Below are positions 9,094-16,538 of a stretch of DNA of 35,774 nucleotides, piece by piece. The DNA is taken from positions 1-35,774 of the forward strand of contig JALWPK010000241.1 of assembly GCA_026995045.1 (NCBI GenBank), read 5' to 3'. How positions within the stretch are numbered: the first letter of the stretch is position 1; each line of letters starts with the position of its first letter. The stretch is from Gammaproteobacteria bacterium. Its GTDB lineage: Bacteria > Pseudomonadota > Gammaproteobacteria > SZUA-229. Made by a program: the position numbers and the translations under genes. The notes below the pieces were generated by a model that saw nothing but the letters and a program-made list of their open reading frames with translations, did no database searches and was not told the DNA's origin.

Positions 9094-10491
9094 TCAGAAG
9101 CTGTCAAACAATGCCCTGACTTCATTCACCCGTTGAATCAGGCGCTCCCTGTTTTCTTCGGGCACGGTTTGCAGTTCGCCGACGCGATCGGGGTAGGTGG
9201 CAGTCAGGTTCAGGAAGTGATGCGTCACCTCATCGCACTGCCGCTGGTTCAAGCCACAGGCGCTGGCGAACCGGCTGATGGCTTCATTGAAATTGACCGG
9301 TTTGTCGCGGCCTTCCAGCATTTCACCATAATCACCGAACGGCATCACGCTGAGCATGTCGTGTTGCGAATAGGCGCGCATTGGCGCCGGGTCGTAAACG
9401 GATGAAAAGCTGCGTTCCTCACCACGCGCGATGATGGACAGGTTTTCCAGATGCAGGTCGCCGTTGCCGGTCAGCAGCGACAGGATGAAGCGCTTGAACA
9501 AATGCAGCTTGGCTTCGGCATGATGCGTTACGATGCTGACCGGTGAGGTGTCGATGGCGCGCGCGATCAGGTCATAGCGGTAATCGTAATGGCTGGTCAA
9601 CGGCGCGCCGGACGCCAGCACCGAGAACAGGGTTTCGGTGAACACCGGCAGATTGTTGGTGTCGCGGTCGAAGCGCTCCACCGCCAGCGCCGGCATGTCC
9701 TTGAAATGGCACAGCCAGTAACGCGGCGTCTCGAAACCGGCTTCGCGGTGCACATCCATCGCCAGCGCCTCCAGTTCGATGATGCCGGGGTAACGCGTGG
9801 TCTGCTCAAACTTGAGCACCACATCGGTGACGCCGTGCGTCGGCTGGCGGGTGGGCAGGCCGATGCGCCCGTCCCAGCCGGAATTGGGAATCGACAGCAG
9901 CAGTTTGGGGATGGCGCCGCCCACGCTGGGAGTGGGGCCGACGGTTTGAATCAGCACATCGAGGTCGTCATCAAACCAGGTCATGAATTCTTTCAATGAA
10001 AAACTGAGTTCGTCAGTGATATGGTGCAACTGATGCGCGGGTGTATTTTCATACCAGTTGCTGGCGGCGGCGTCATCGGCGAATACATCCAGATGCCCGA
10101 TGCCGCCATGCCCGGAAATTTTCAGAATCTCCCAGTCGGCGTCGAAACCCTTGAGATCGGTTTTGCCCTGTCTGGCCAGATATTTCAGCGCCAGGTTACG
10201 CTGGAAATTATCGCTGTCGCGCGGCGGTATCAGCGATTGCAGCGGCGGCAGCAGGTCAAAGCGCTCGCTGCGTTCGCGCACGATGGTGGTTCGGCCAAAA
10301 TATTCGGGCGCATACACCAGACCGACACCCGGCAGGCCGGTGTCGAGAAAGCCGTCGTCGTAGGTGAAGCGGCATTCCCGGTCGGTGACATACAACCGCC
10401 CCATGCGGCGCGGCGTATGCTCGGCTGCGGCGCCGTTCTCACCCGGTTGCGGCAAGCGAGTCCAGACGACAGCTTCACGGTCGGTGCTCAT
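9094..10491 (-). CDS. hipA: HipA-type serine/threonine kinase toxin
   Basis: A 465-residue HipA-fold kinase. Visible elements are the phosphate-binding SVGGAIPKLLLS (189-200), the ATP-lysine strand DVVLKFEQ (K227), AVERFDRD (270-276), the catalytic loop GNGDLHLENLS (D345, H347, N350) and the metal-binding VYDPAP (D367). The spacing from D345 to D367 is close to D309 to D332 of E. coli HipA, so the kinase looks intact. E. coli HipA phosphorylates glutamyl-tRNA synthetase and induces dormancy; the target here is unknown. The N-terminal 100 residues are family-specific. The start overlaps the antitoxin stop (ATGA), the usual coupled hipBA order. Confidence 0.88.
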   Translation of the reverse strand: MSTDREAVVWTRLPQPGENGAAAEHTPRRMGRLYVTDRECRFTYDDGFLDTGLPGVGLVYAPEYFGRTTIVRERSERFDLLPPLQSLIPPRDSDNFQRNLALKYLARQGKTDLKGFDADWEILKISGHGGIGHLDVFADDAAASNWYENTPAHQLHHITDELSFSLKEFMTWFDDDLDVLIQTVGPTPSVGGAIPKLLLSIPNSGWDGRIGLPTRQPTHGVTDVVLKFEQTTRYPGIIELEALAMDVHREAGFETPRYWLCHFKDMPALAVERFDRDTNNLPVFTETLFSVLASGAPLTSHYDYRYDLIARAIDTSPVSIVTHHAEAKLHLFKRFILSLLTGNGDLHLENLSIIARGEERSFSSVYDPAPMRAYSQHDMLSVMPFGDYGEMLEGRDKPVNFNEAISRFASACGLNQRQCDEVTHHFLNLTATYPDRVGELQTVPEENRERLIQRVNEVRALFDSF

Positions 10492-10736
10492 GAAGACGGG
10501 AACAGCGTGCGCGCGTTAACCTGCTCAGCCACAGGGTTGTCCGGTATCAGCTGCACCCGCAAACCGGCGATACGCGCCAGTTCGGCAAAGGTTTTCAGGC
10601 TGATGCTGGGGTTTTTCTTGGCGCGCGACAGGGTTTCCTGGCGGATGCCGGCCCGCTGCGCCAGCTCGCCCTGGCTGATGCCCTGGGCGCGTGCGGCGTC
10701 GATAATCTCCTGTATAAGTTCGGTTGTTGCTATCAT
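10488..10736 (-). CDS. hipB: HipB-type antitoxin, XRE helix-turn-helix
   Basis: An 82-residue Cro/CI-type DNA-binding protein with the HTH at about residues 19-55 (ISQGELAQRAGIRQETLSR, then SISLKTFAELARIAGL). It should dimerise, bind its own operator, and neutralise the kinase encoded by the overlapping next gene. The ATG at 10736 lies close to a very AT-rich upstream stretch holding several inverted repeats, the expected operator region. The short C-terminal tail (QVNARTLFPSS) is where HipB proteins carry a degradation or dimerisation segment. Confidence 0.85.
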   Translation of the reverse strand: MIATTELIQEIIDAARAQGISQGELAQRAGIRQETLSRAKKNPSISLKTFAELARIAGLRVQLIPDNPVAEQVNARTLFPSS

Positions 10737-10768
10737 GATTCAAATTGTTGATGAAAAAATCATAATCA

Positions 10769-10782
10769 GTATTTAATAATAC
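10769..10782. promoter_or_regulatory. Inverted repeat in hipB upstream region (candidate operator)
   Basis: GTATT-TAAT-AATAC is a perfect 5-bp inverted repeat 33 bp upstream of the hipB start. A second one, ATTTG-N10-CAAAT, lies at 10786-10805. Both sit in an AT-rich stretch where the hipBA promoter must be, so binding by the antitoxin is likely. Neither matches the E. coli HipB consensus TATCC-N8-GGATA. Confidence 0.4.
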
Positions 10783-10848
10783 AGAATTTGACTAATAATG
10801 CAAATATAAAATTGACTTATAAATCATTTATTGTCAGGGAAATCCCGG

Positions 10849-10872
10849 TATATTGATGGTTACATCAATATA
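10849..10872. promoter_or_regulatory. Perfect 24-bp palindrome upstream of hipBA
   Basis: The arms TATATTGATG and CATCAATATA are perfect 10-bp inverted repeats around GTTA. There is no T-run after it on either strand and the stem is AT-rich, so it is a poor terminator. Its place between the crotonase terminator and hipB suggests a protein-binding site, for the antitoxin or another regulator. Confidence 0.45.
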
Positions 10873-10930
10873 TGGGGCTGTGAAAGGCAATTACAAGCAG
10901 AGTTACGGCCTGCTGTGGAAAAGCTGATGA

Positions 10931-10957
10931 CAAAAAGAAGGCGCGTCAAGCGCGCCT
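10931..10957 (-). terminator. Rho-independent terminator of the crotonase gene
   Basis: On the minus strand AGGCGCG-CTTGA-CGCGCCT forms a 7-bp GC-rich hairpin followed by TCTTTTTG. It begins 24 bp after the crotonase stop and separates that gene from hipBA. Confidence 0.8.
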
Positions 10958-10981
10958 GAAAATTCCCCCTGCAGGAAAGCG

Positions 10982-12052
10982 CTACTGGCGTCGGCAATGT
11001 TCGCGGGTGCGCCGGTTATGTGGTACGACCTCGCCCAGATGGGTGGTGAGTGGAAATTGCTGCGCCGCCTGCTTGCGCCATTCACCACGGCGTTGAATGG
11101 GGACGATGTCAGCCTGTTTGCGTTGCCGCTGGCCGAGGCTGTTTTGCGCATAAATCAGCCGGTTCATTTTGAGCAGGTCGCGTGAGTCGAGCTGCATCGC
11201 CGCATCCACCCACAGGTCGACAATTTCCAGCAGGTTTTGCAATGTCACCGGGTGCGTCATGCGGCGCACCAGTTTCATGTGGCGCACGGTGTTATGCGCG
11301 CGGTTGCGGCTTTTCAGGTATTTTTCGGTGGCGACCACGCCTTCGCCCGGCTCGACCAGCATGTCGATGACGCCCATCTCATACAGTTCCTCGGCGCTGT
11401 AGCTGGCGCCGCTGAGTATCATGCGCTCCGCCAGCCCGGGGTTGATTTTGCGCGACAGCAGGTTGTAGGCGCCCATGCCCGGAAACAGGTTGAACAGCAT
11501 TTCGGGAAAACCCATGCTGCTGTGGCGCTCGGCGATCATCACGTCGCAGGACAGCGCGGCTTCAAACCCGCCGCCAAGCGCCTGCCCCTGAACCAGGGAA
11601 ATCACGGTGATCGGCAACTCAAGATTACAGGTATTCAGGTAAAGCGCATGCACGCATTTGTGCGCATACTGGCGCAGCCGGTCGGCGTCCTGCGCCAGTA
11701 TGAGTTGCTGAAACAATTCCAGGTCGCCGCCCAGGCAGTACACCCCCGGTGTTTTTGACGCCAGCACCACGTGGGTGAACGGATATTGCTCGAACAGTTC
11801 GGCGTTGTTGTACGCGGCCTTGATTCTTTTCTGCAACCGCGACAGGTCATCCACCAGCACCGGGTTCAGGCAGGGGCGCGGCGAGGGATTCATCCACACC
11901 CAGATGGCTCGGGTATGCGGGTCATAACGCGTTTGCAATTGCCGGAACGGGCGTGTGGCAGCGAGCCGGTTGAGCGCATCCCGCTCACCATCGTTTTCGG
12001 CGTGGTCGGGTAATAGCCGTGAGGCGGTGAGGGCATGCAGCTCGGGTTTCAT
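10982..12052 (-). CDS. RpfF-like crotonase (DSF synthase family)
   Basis: A 356-residue crotonase. The core GQALGGGFEAALSCDVM followed by MGFPEMLFNLFPGMGAY is the RpfF signature. Glutamates 164 and 184 are 20 residues apart, exactly as the catalytic Glu141/Glu161 of Xanthomonas RpfF. RpfF dehydrates 3-hydroxyacyl-ACP and hydrolyses the thioester to give cis-2-unsaturated fatty acid signals. The protein is longer than Xanthomonas RpfF at both ends (about 50 extra N-terminal residues). It diverges from an operon encoding an ACP, a ketoacyl synthase and a CFA-like methyltransferase, which would provide an acyl-ACP substrate. No RpfC/RpfG sensor lies next to it. DSF synthase is the best family call; the actual product is not known. 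Confidence 0.8.
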   Translation of the reverse strand: MKPELHALTASRLLPDHAENDGERDALNRLAATRPFRQLQTRYDPHTRAIWVWMNPSPRPCLNPVLVDDLSRLQKRIKAAYNNAELFEQYPFTHVVLASKTPGVYCLGGDLELFQQLILAQDADRLRQYAHKCVHALYLNTCNLELPITVISLVQGQALGGGFEAALSCDVMIAERHSSMGFPEMLFNLFPGMGAYNLLSRKINPGLAERMILSGASYSAEELYEMGVIDMLVEPGEGVVATEKYLKSRNRAHNTVRHMKLVRRMTHPVTLQNLLEIVDLWVDAAMQLDSRDLLKMNRLIYAQNSLGQRQRKQADIVPIQRRGEWRKQAAQQFPLTTHLGEVVPHNRRTREHCRRQ

Positions 12053-12256
12053 GATTTATCTCGATTGCGTATCAGCAAGTTTTCGTGACGGGCTGCTTTT
12101 GATAATCACAAACTTGCGCCTGCAGAACAATTGAGAATTACATTTCTTTACAAAACTGATTTTGACCTGACGCCTGTATTTGCGGTTTGATTGACAGCGC
12201 AAGCTAACAGCAAAACCCTTGCAGCGTCGCTGCCTGATGATAATGAGAGAATGCTT

Positions 12257-12496
12257 ATGTCTATATCTGTAATTGCCGATATTATTGTCGATACCGTTCA
12301 GTGCGGCAGGGATGATATTGTTGCCGAAGCCAGATTGGCCGATCTGGGGGTGGATTCACTCAAGGCCATCACCGTGTTGTACGAACTGGAAGAAGCATTC
12401 GATATCGAAATCCCCAACGAAGTGATTGAACAAATCGAAACCGTCGGCGATATTGTCGCCAAGGTTGACGCCCTGCGCGCCGCGCAGGCGGCATAA
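12257..12496 (+). CDS. Acyl carrier protein
   Basis: A 79-residue acyl carrier protein with the phosphopantetheine attachment motif LGVDSLKAI (Ser34) and the acidic helix II ELEEAFDIEIPNEVIEQI that partner enzymes recognise. The ATG at 12257 has GAGAGA at a proper distance and gives the normal ACP length. A frame open from 12191 and an ATG at 12251 are less likely starts. The ketoacyl synthase gene starts 15 bp later, so this is a dedicated ACP rather than the housekeeping acpP, which normally sits with fabG and fabF. Confidence 0.88.
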   Translation: MSISVIADIIVDTVQCGRDDIVAEARLADLGVDSLKAITVLYELEEAFDIEIPNEVIEQIETVGDIVAKVDALRAAQAA

Positions 12497-12511
12497 ACCG
12501 ACGCGGCAATC

Positions 12512-13750
12512 ATGAACCAGTCGGTGGTGATTACCGGGCTGGGCGCCATTTCGGGCACCGGCTATACGGTGGAAGATTTCTGGAACAGCGTGTGCGCGGG
12601 CGACTCCGCCATCAGCGAGTTGCGCGGTGACGACGCGGTCGAGATTGCCGGCGTCAAAATCACCCGCGCCTCGCAGGTGCCGGATTACGACCCGGGCGCG
12701 CATTTCAGTGATGACGAATTGTCCCTGCTCGATCGCTACTCACAATACGCCGTGCTGGCGGCCAGGCAGGCGATTGCTGACGCCGGTTTGCAGGCGGACA
12801 GTGACGAGTTGCATCACGCCGCCGCTATCATCGGCAGCGGCTGCGGCGGCAAGCACACCGATGAAGAAACCTATGCGCAGTTATACAAACAGCAGCGCAA
12901 GCGCGCGCACCCGCTGACCATTCCCAAAGGCATGCCCAGCGCCGCCGCCAGCATGGTGAGTTTTCATCTCGGCGTTCGCGGGCCGGTGTTTACCATCAGC
13001 AGCGCCTGTTCATCCAGCGCCCACGCCATTGCGCAGGCGGCGATGATGATTCAGACCGGCATGGTTGATATCGCCATTGCGGGCGGTACGGATGCGCCGT
13101 TCACCTACGGCCTGCTCAAGGCATGGGAAGCGGTGCGCGTGGTGTCCAACGACACCTGCCGGCCGTTTTCCAAGGACCGCAGCGGCATGGTGCTGGGCGA
13201 GGGCGCCGGCGTCATTGTGCTGGAATCTGAAAGCCATGCGCGCCGGCGCGGCGCGGATATGTACGCCCGCTTGCTGGGTTATGGCATGAGCGCGGACGCC
13301 GGTCATGTCACCCGGCCGGATGTGTCAGGCATCAGCCGGGTAATCGCGACCGCCTTGCAAAACGCCGGCGTCAATCCGGAGCAGGTTGATTATGTCAATG
13401 CGCACGGCACCGCCACACAGGCCAACGATGTCGCCGAAACCCGCGCCCTGTACGAGGTGTTCGGCAGCGATGTCAAACGCATGCCCGTGTCTTCCACCAA
13501 GGCGGTGCATGGTCATGCGCTGGGCGCCACCAGCGCGCTGGAGCTGATCGCCACCACGCTGGCGATGCGCGATGGCGCGGTTCCGCCCACCGCCAATTTC
13601 AATGAAGTGGATGAACAGTGCGATATCGATTGCGTGCCGGGCGAGGCGCGCGAACAGAAAATTGATATCGCCCTGTCCAGTTCATTTGCCTTCGGCGGAC
13701 TCAACGCGGTGCTGGCGTTGCAGTCCTGTCCCCGTCTAACCACTTTGTGA
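12512..13750 (+). CDS. Beta-ketoacyl-ACP synthase (FabF/KAS II-like)
   Basis: A 412-residue thiolase-fold condensing enzyme with the complete catalytic triad: nucleophile in SSACSSSAHA (C166), NAHGTAT (H298) and STKAVHGHALGA (K330, H335). It should elongate an acyl-ACP with malonyl-ACP. The active-site cysteine is intact, so this is not a decarboxylating KS-Q. Sequence details around the cysteine (ACSSSA instead of ACATGA) place it with specialised-metabolite or surface-lipid KAS enzymes rather than the housekeeping FabF. It lies between the ACP gene and the methyltransferase gene in one operon; its stop overlaps a GTG start of the latter. Confidence 0.9.
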   Translation: MNQSVVITGLGAISGTGYTVEDFWNSVCAGDSAISELRGDDAVEIAGVKITRASQVPDYDPGAHFSDDELSLLDRYSQYAVLAARQAIADAGLQADSDELHHAAAIIGSGCGGKHTDEETYAQLYKQQRKRAHPLTIPKGMPSAAASMVSFHLGVRGPVFTISSACSSSAHAIAQAAMMIQTGMVDIAIAGGTDAPFTYGLLKAWEAVRVVSNDTCRPFSKDRSGMVLGEGAGVIVLESESHARRRGADMYARLLGYGMSADAGHVTRPDVSGISRVIATALQNAGVNPEQVDYVNAHGTATQANDVAETRALYEVFGSDVKRMPVSSTKAVHGHALGATSALELIATTLAMRDGAVPPTANFNEVDEQCDIDCVPGEAREQKIDIALSSSFAFGGLNAVLALQSCPRLTTL

Positions 13751-14844
13751 GTAATAACATGCAAACACCGATTCAACAGACGCCGCTGTCGTCATCTGAT
13801 ATTTTCCAATACAACTCGGAAGCCATGCACAAGTTTGAAAAACAGATGGCGCGTTTTTTCGGACGTGAATACCAGCGCTGGCGGGGCAACAAAACCGCGC
13901 CGGAAGCCTACGGCGTCAGTTCCTTTGAGGGCAATATCGCCACCGAAGTGACGCGCAAAAAAGCCATCGGGGAGTGTTATGACGATGAGCATGGCTACGC
14001 CATCTACCGCGCCTTTCTCGACCGCGACTACATGGCTTACACCACCGGTTATTACGGCGCGGATGCAGAGGAGGCGATGGCTTCAACCGTATCACTGGAG
14101 AAATCGCAGGAACAGAAATACGACCTGATTATCGAACGTGCACAGATTGAAGACGGGCATCATGTGCTGGATCTGGGCTGCGGGTTTGGCGGCCTGTCAA
14201 AATACCTGTTGAACAAGTTTCCCAATCTCACCATCACTGGCATCAATCCCAGCGAAGTGCAAACCGGACACATCAAACGCCTGATTCGCTACCATGACCG
14301 GAATTTTGAAGGCGAGCGTTTCCGGCTTATCCAGAAATATATCGATGACATCGATATCGGCGGCGAAGAGTTGCCCCTGAACAGCGTTGACCGCATCGTG
14401 TCGATTGGTTTTATCGAGCACGTAACCAATCTCGACCTGCTGTTTCAGAAACTGGCGCCCATCCTGCGGCCCGGCGGCAAATGCCTGCACCATTGCATCG
14501 TTTCCATCGACACCATTCCCCGCCTGCTGGCGGCGGACGACACGCGCATCGGGGATTATTTTCCTGGTGGCCATATCTGGCCGTTTGATGAACTGCCGCG
14601 CCACAACACTCATCTGCGTTTCGCCGAGCGCTGGTTTCTCAATGGCATGAACTACTGGCGCACGCTGGATGAGTGGCACAAGCGCTTCTGGCGCGGCGTG
14701 GATGAACTTTACCCGCGCAGCATCCAGAACGTCGAGCAGCTGCGGTACTGGGCCAGCTACTTCAGCCTGTGCAAAGCCATGTTTATTCCCAATGAAGGCA
14801 ACAGCTACGGCAACGGGCATTTTTTATTCGAACGGGCGAGGTGA
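13747..14844 (+). CDS. SAM-dependent methyltransferase, cyclopropane-fatty-acid-synthase-like
   Basis: A protein of about 365 residues. SAM motif I is HHVLDLGCGFGGLS (139-151). The surroundings follow CFA synthases: AYTTGYY and SLEKSQEQKYDL before motif I, SIGFIEHVTN in place of SVGMFEHVG, LRPGGKCLHHCI, and DYFPGGHIWPFDEL in place of YIFPGG. CFA synthases methylate the double bond of an acyl chain, giving cyclopropane or methyl-branched products; coupling to the ACP and KAS genes suggests an acyl-ACP or derived acyl substrate. The GTG at 13747 overlaps the KAS stop; ATG 13759 (MQTPIQQ) is an equally reasonable start. No terminator was seen in the 200 bp that follow. Confidence 0.85.
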   Translation: MSNNMQTPIQQTPLSSSDIFQYNSEAMHKFEKQMARFFGREYQRWRGNKTAPEAYGVSSFEGNIATEVTRKKAIGECYDDEHGYAIYRAFLDRDYMAYTTGYYGADAEEAMASTVSLEKSQEQKYDLIIERAQIEDGHHVLDLGCGFGGLSKYLLNKFPNLTITGINPSEVQTGHIKRLIRYHDRNFEGERFRLIQKYIDDIDIGGEELPLNSVDRIVSIGFIEHVTNLDLLFQKLAPILRPGGKCLHHCIVSIDTIPRLLAADDTRIGDYFPGGHIWPFDELPRHNTHLRFAERWFLNGMNYWRTLDEWHKRFWRGVDELYPRSIQNVEQLRYWASYFSLCKAMFIPNEGNSYGNGHFLFERAR

Positions 14845-14874
14845 GGCTGTGTGACGCAGTCGCGGCAAGCAAGT

Positions 14875-14911
14875 TGTAAAAATTTCAGAATATGAGACGG
14901 TTTTTTTTACA
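14875..14911. promoter_or_regulatory. Inverted repeat upstream of the sigma-54-type promoter
   Basis: TGTAAAAA at 14875-14882 and TTTTTACA at 14904-14911 form an 8-bp inverted repeat about 65-100 bp upstream of the sigma-54-like promoter. That is where enhancer-binding activators such as PrsR-type regulators of PEP-CTERM genes bind. The AT-rich composition makes chance possible. Confidence 0.3.
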
Positions 14912-14974
14912 CTTCAAAGGAAAAGCGGCCCAAGGTTTTATTGTAACTTGCTGAAATTAGATGATTTTGTTATT

Positions 14975-14990
14975 TGGAACGGATTTTGCT
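14975..14990 (+). promoter_or_regulatory. Sigma-54 (RpoN)-type promoter of the PEP-CTERM gene
   Basis: TGGAACG-GATT-TTGCT matches the RpoN consensus TGGCACG-N4-TTGCW with one change. The invariant GG and GC doublets are separated by exactly 10 nt. Transcription would start near 15001, about 50 nt upstream of the metzincin start codon. PEP-CTERM genes in several species depend on RpoN and the PrsK/PrsR two-component pair, which supports the call. Confidence 0.65.
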
Positions 14991-15010
14991 AGATAGTTAG
15001 GCGAGGATGG

Positions 15011-15023
15011 GGGCGAAGCGCCC
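15011..15023 (+). other. 5'-UTR hairpin of the PEP-CTERM gene
   Basis: GGGCG-AAG-CGCCC can fold as a compact GC hairpin in the predicted leader, 29 nt before the start codon. It may protect the transcript or tune translation; no T-run follows, so it is not a terminator. Confidence 0.4.
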
Positions 15024-15051
15024 GGATAACACTAGCAAAAAGGTTTTCCAA

Positions 15052-15969
15052 ATGAATACAATAAAAACATTTCGCACTGCCGCTGTTGTTTCGCTGCTGA
15101 CTGTCAGCGCTGCTGTTGATGCATTAACCATCAACTTTGACTACAGCTACGATACCGCCGGCTTTTTCAATGACCCCACGCGCAAAAACCTGTTGCAAAC
15201 CGCGGGCAATTATTTCGGCAATTTGATTACCGACAATCTGACCGCCATCAATTCAGCCGGCGTCAACAGCTTTAATGCGGTTTTTTCCAACCCGGCTGAT
15301 GGCAGCACAGCAACAATCGAGAACTTCAGCGTCGCCGCAGACACTCTGACTATATTTGCAGGAGGCCGCGCATTGTCAGGTAGTACACTGGGCATAGGTG
15401 GGCCTGGCGGGTTCAGCGTCAGCGGCACATCCCAGTTTGTCAATAACGCGGTCAGTCGCGGCCAGACGGGCGACACCCAGGGCGCCACTGCAACCGATAT
15501 TGCGCCGTGGGGAGGCTCAATCGTATTCAACTCAGGCGCCAACTGGTATTTTGATTCCAATCCGGCCACCACCGAGCCGTTTTCCGGTAATGACTTTTTC
15601 TCGGTTGCCTTACATGAGCTGGGGCATGTGTTCGGCCTGGGCACGTCGGACTCCTGGAGTAATCTGATTGACGCCAACGGGAATTTCACCGGATCCGCCA
15701 GCATGCAGGCCTATGGCGGCGCCGTGCCGCTTTCCGGTACCGGGCACTGGGCTTCCAGCGTCAACGGTCTGGTTAACGGGCAATCCCAGCAAGCCGCCAT
15801 GTCACCCTCCATCGTCACCGGCACCCGCAAGGTCTTTACCAATATCGACGTGGCTGGCCTGCAGGATGTTGGCTGGCAGGTCAGTGCGGTTCCTGTGCCG
15901 GCCGCCGTCTGGTTGTTTGGCAGTGGCATTATCGCCCTGTTTGGCGCCGCGCGGCGTAAGGCGGCATGA
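15052..15969 (+). CDS. PEP-CTERM-anchored secreted metzincin-like metalloprotease
   Basis: A 305-residue precursor. A Sec signal (about 1-24, ending SAAVDA) precedes a zincin domain with HELGHVFGLGTSDSW (H188, E189, H192, G195), a Met-turn candidate AAMSP (M250) and the closing FTNIDVAGLQDVGW. The C-terminus is a sorting signal: VPVPAAVWLFGSG (280-292), a hydrophobic run and the basic tail AARRKAA, as cleaved by exosortases. It would be exported, attached through the PEP-CTERM pathway and act at the surface. The third zinc ligand expected at HExxHxxGxxH is threonine (T198) here. AAGG lies 8 nt before the ATG at 15052; the frame open from 15007 is leader. No exosortase gene is in the window. 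Confidence 0.88.
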   Translation: MNTIKTFRTAAVVSLLTVSAAVDALTINFDYSYDTAGFFNDPTRKNLLQTAGNYFGNLITDNLTAINSAGVNSFNAVFSNPADGSTATIENFSVAADTLTIFAGGRALSGSTLGIGGPGGFSVSGTSQFVNNAVSRGQTGDTQGATATDIAPWGGSIVFNSGANWYFDSNPATTEPFSGNDFFSVALHELGHVFGLGTSDSWSNLIDANGNFTGSASMQAYGGAVPLSGTGHWASSVNGLVNGQSQQAAMSPSIVTGTRKVFTNIDVAGLQDVGWQVSAVPVPAAVWLFGSGIIALFGAARRKAA

Positions 15970-15977
15970 TCGTTGCT
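15962..15977 (+). promoter_or_regulatory. Possible sigma-54-type site overlapping the metzincin stop codon
   Basis: CGGCATG-ATCG-TTGCT fits the RpoN consensus apart from its first base, with the 10-nt GG-to-GC spacing. It points at the small secreted protein gene at 16059, but the terminator at 15994-16020 lies between, which argues against a simple promoter role. It may be a chance match. Confidence 0.25.
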
Positions 15978-15993
15978 CCATCATCTGCTGTCT

Positions 15994-16020
15994 AAGGCCG
16001 TGCAAATGCGCGGCCTTTTT
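15994..16020 (+). terminator. Rho-independent terminator of the PEP-CTERM gene
   Basis: AAGGCCGTGC-AAAT-GCGCGGCCTT forms a 10-bp stem (one G-T pair) with a 4-nt loop, followed by TTT. It starts 25 bp after the metzincin stop. Confidence 0.85.
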
Positions 16021-16058
16021 GATTGCAACTCGTGCGGTCAACAAAGGTCATAACCGGC

Positions 16059-16538
16059 ATGCGTTATTTTCTTATGATGATACTGGCAATGGGTGGCGTT
16101 GCTGGCGCAACGGGTATAGATGGGTATCATGCCAAAGACATGGACTGGAAAAAACTCCGTCCCGGCGTGTATGCGCGCGACAGCTGGCGGCAGTCCGCTA
16201 TCAGCAGTTACCGCTATCATTTGCAGGTGCGATGTCTGTGTCCCCTTGATGGCGGGAGCACGGTCTATGTTGTTGAAGATCGCGTTGTCAAAGTCGAAAA
16301 CAACCAGGGCGAAACGCGCCAATTACCTGTGGATCTTATGCAATCGCTCACTATTCCGGGTTTGTATGCATTGATTGACCGCTATGCAGCACAACAACCG
16401 GATCGTATGGCATGGAAGCTCAATCGTCATCTGGGCTATCCTGAAGTGATTGAAATAGATCCTTCCTATCGCGTTGCTGACGATGAGATTTATTACGTCC
16501 TGAGCGATTTCAAGGTGTTAATTAAAACGGGCTCGTAA
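16059..16538 (+). CDS. Small secreted protein, DUF6174-like
   Basis: A 159-residue protein with a signal peptide (MRYFLMMILAMGGVAGA). The body has the pattern W-x-x-x-I-x-S-Y-x-Y (SWRQSAISSYRYHLQVRCLCP), then VYVVEDRVVKVENNQGE and a late Y-P-E-V-I-x-x-D-P (LGYPEVIEIDPSYRVADDE), which fits the DUF6174 family of unknown function. The short CLCP pair could form a disulfide or a small metal site. The gene stands alone behind the metzincin terminator. Its stop codon directly abuts the stop of the convergent sensor kinase gene, with no intergenic base and no terminator between them. Confidence 0.65.
   Translation: MRYFLMMILAMGGVAGATGIDGYHAKDMDWKKLRPGVYARDSWRQSAISSYRYHLQVRCLCPLDGGSTVYVVEDRVVKVENNQGETRQLPVDLMQSLTIPGLYALIDRYAAQQPDRMAWKLNRHLGYPEVIEIDPSYRVADDEIYYVLSDFKVLIKTGS

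Noticed and set aside
12512-13750. KAS plus crotonase as part of an HMGS-type beta-branching cassette
   Set aside because: The KAS keeps its catalytic cysteine, and no HMG-CoA-synthase-like gene is present; a decarboxylating KS with Cys-to-Ser change would be expected.
14845-15051. Cyclic-di-GMP riboswitch in the leader of the PEP-CTERM gene
   Set aside because: The conserved GEMM blocks are absent; only a short GC hairpin is present, and the predicted leader is about 50 nt.
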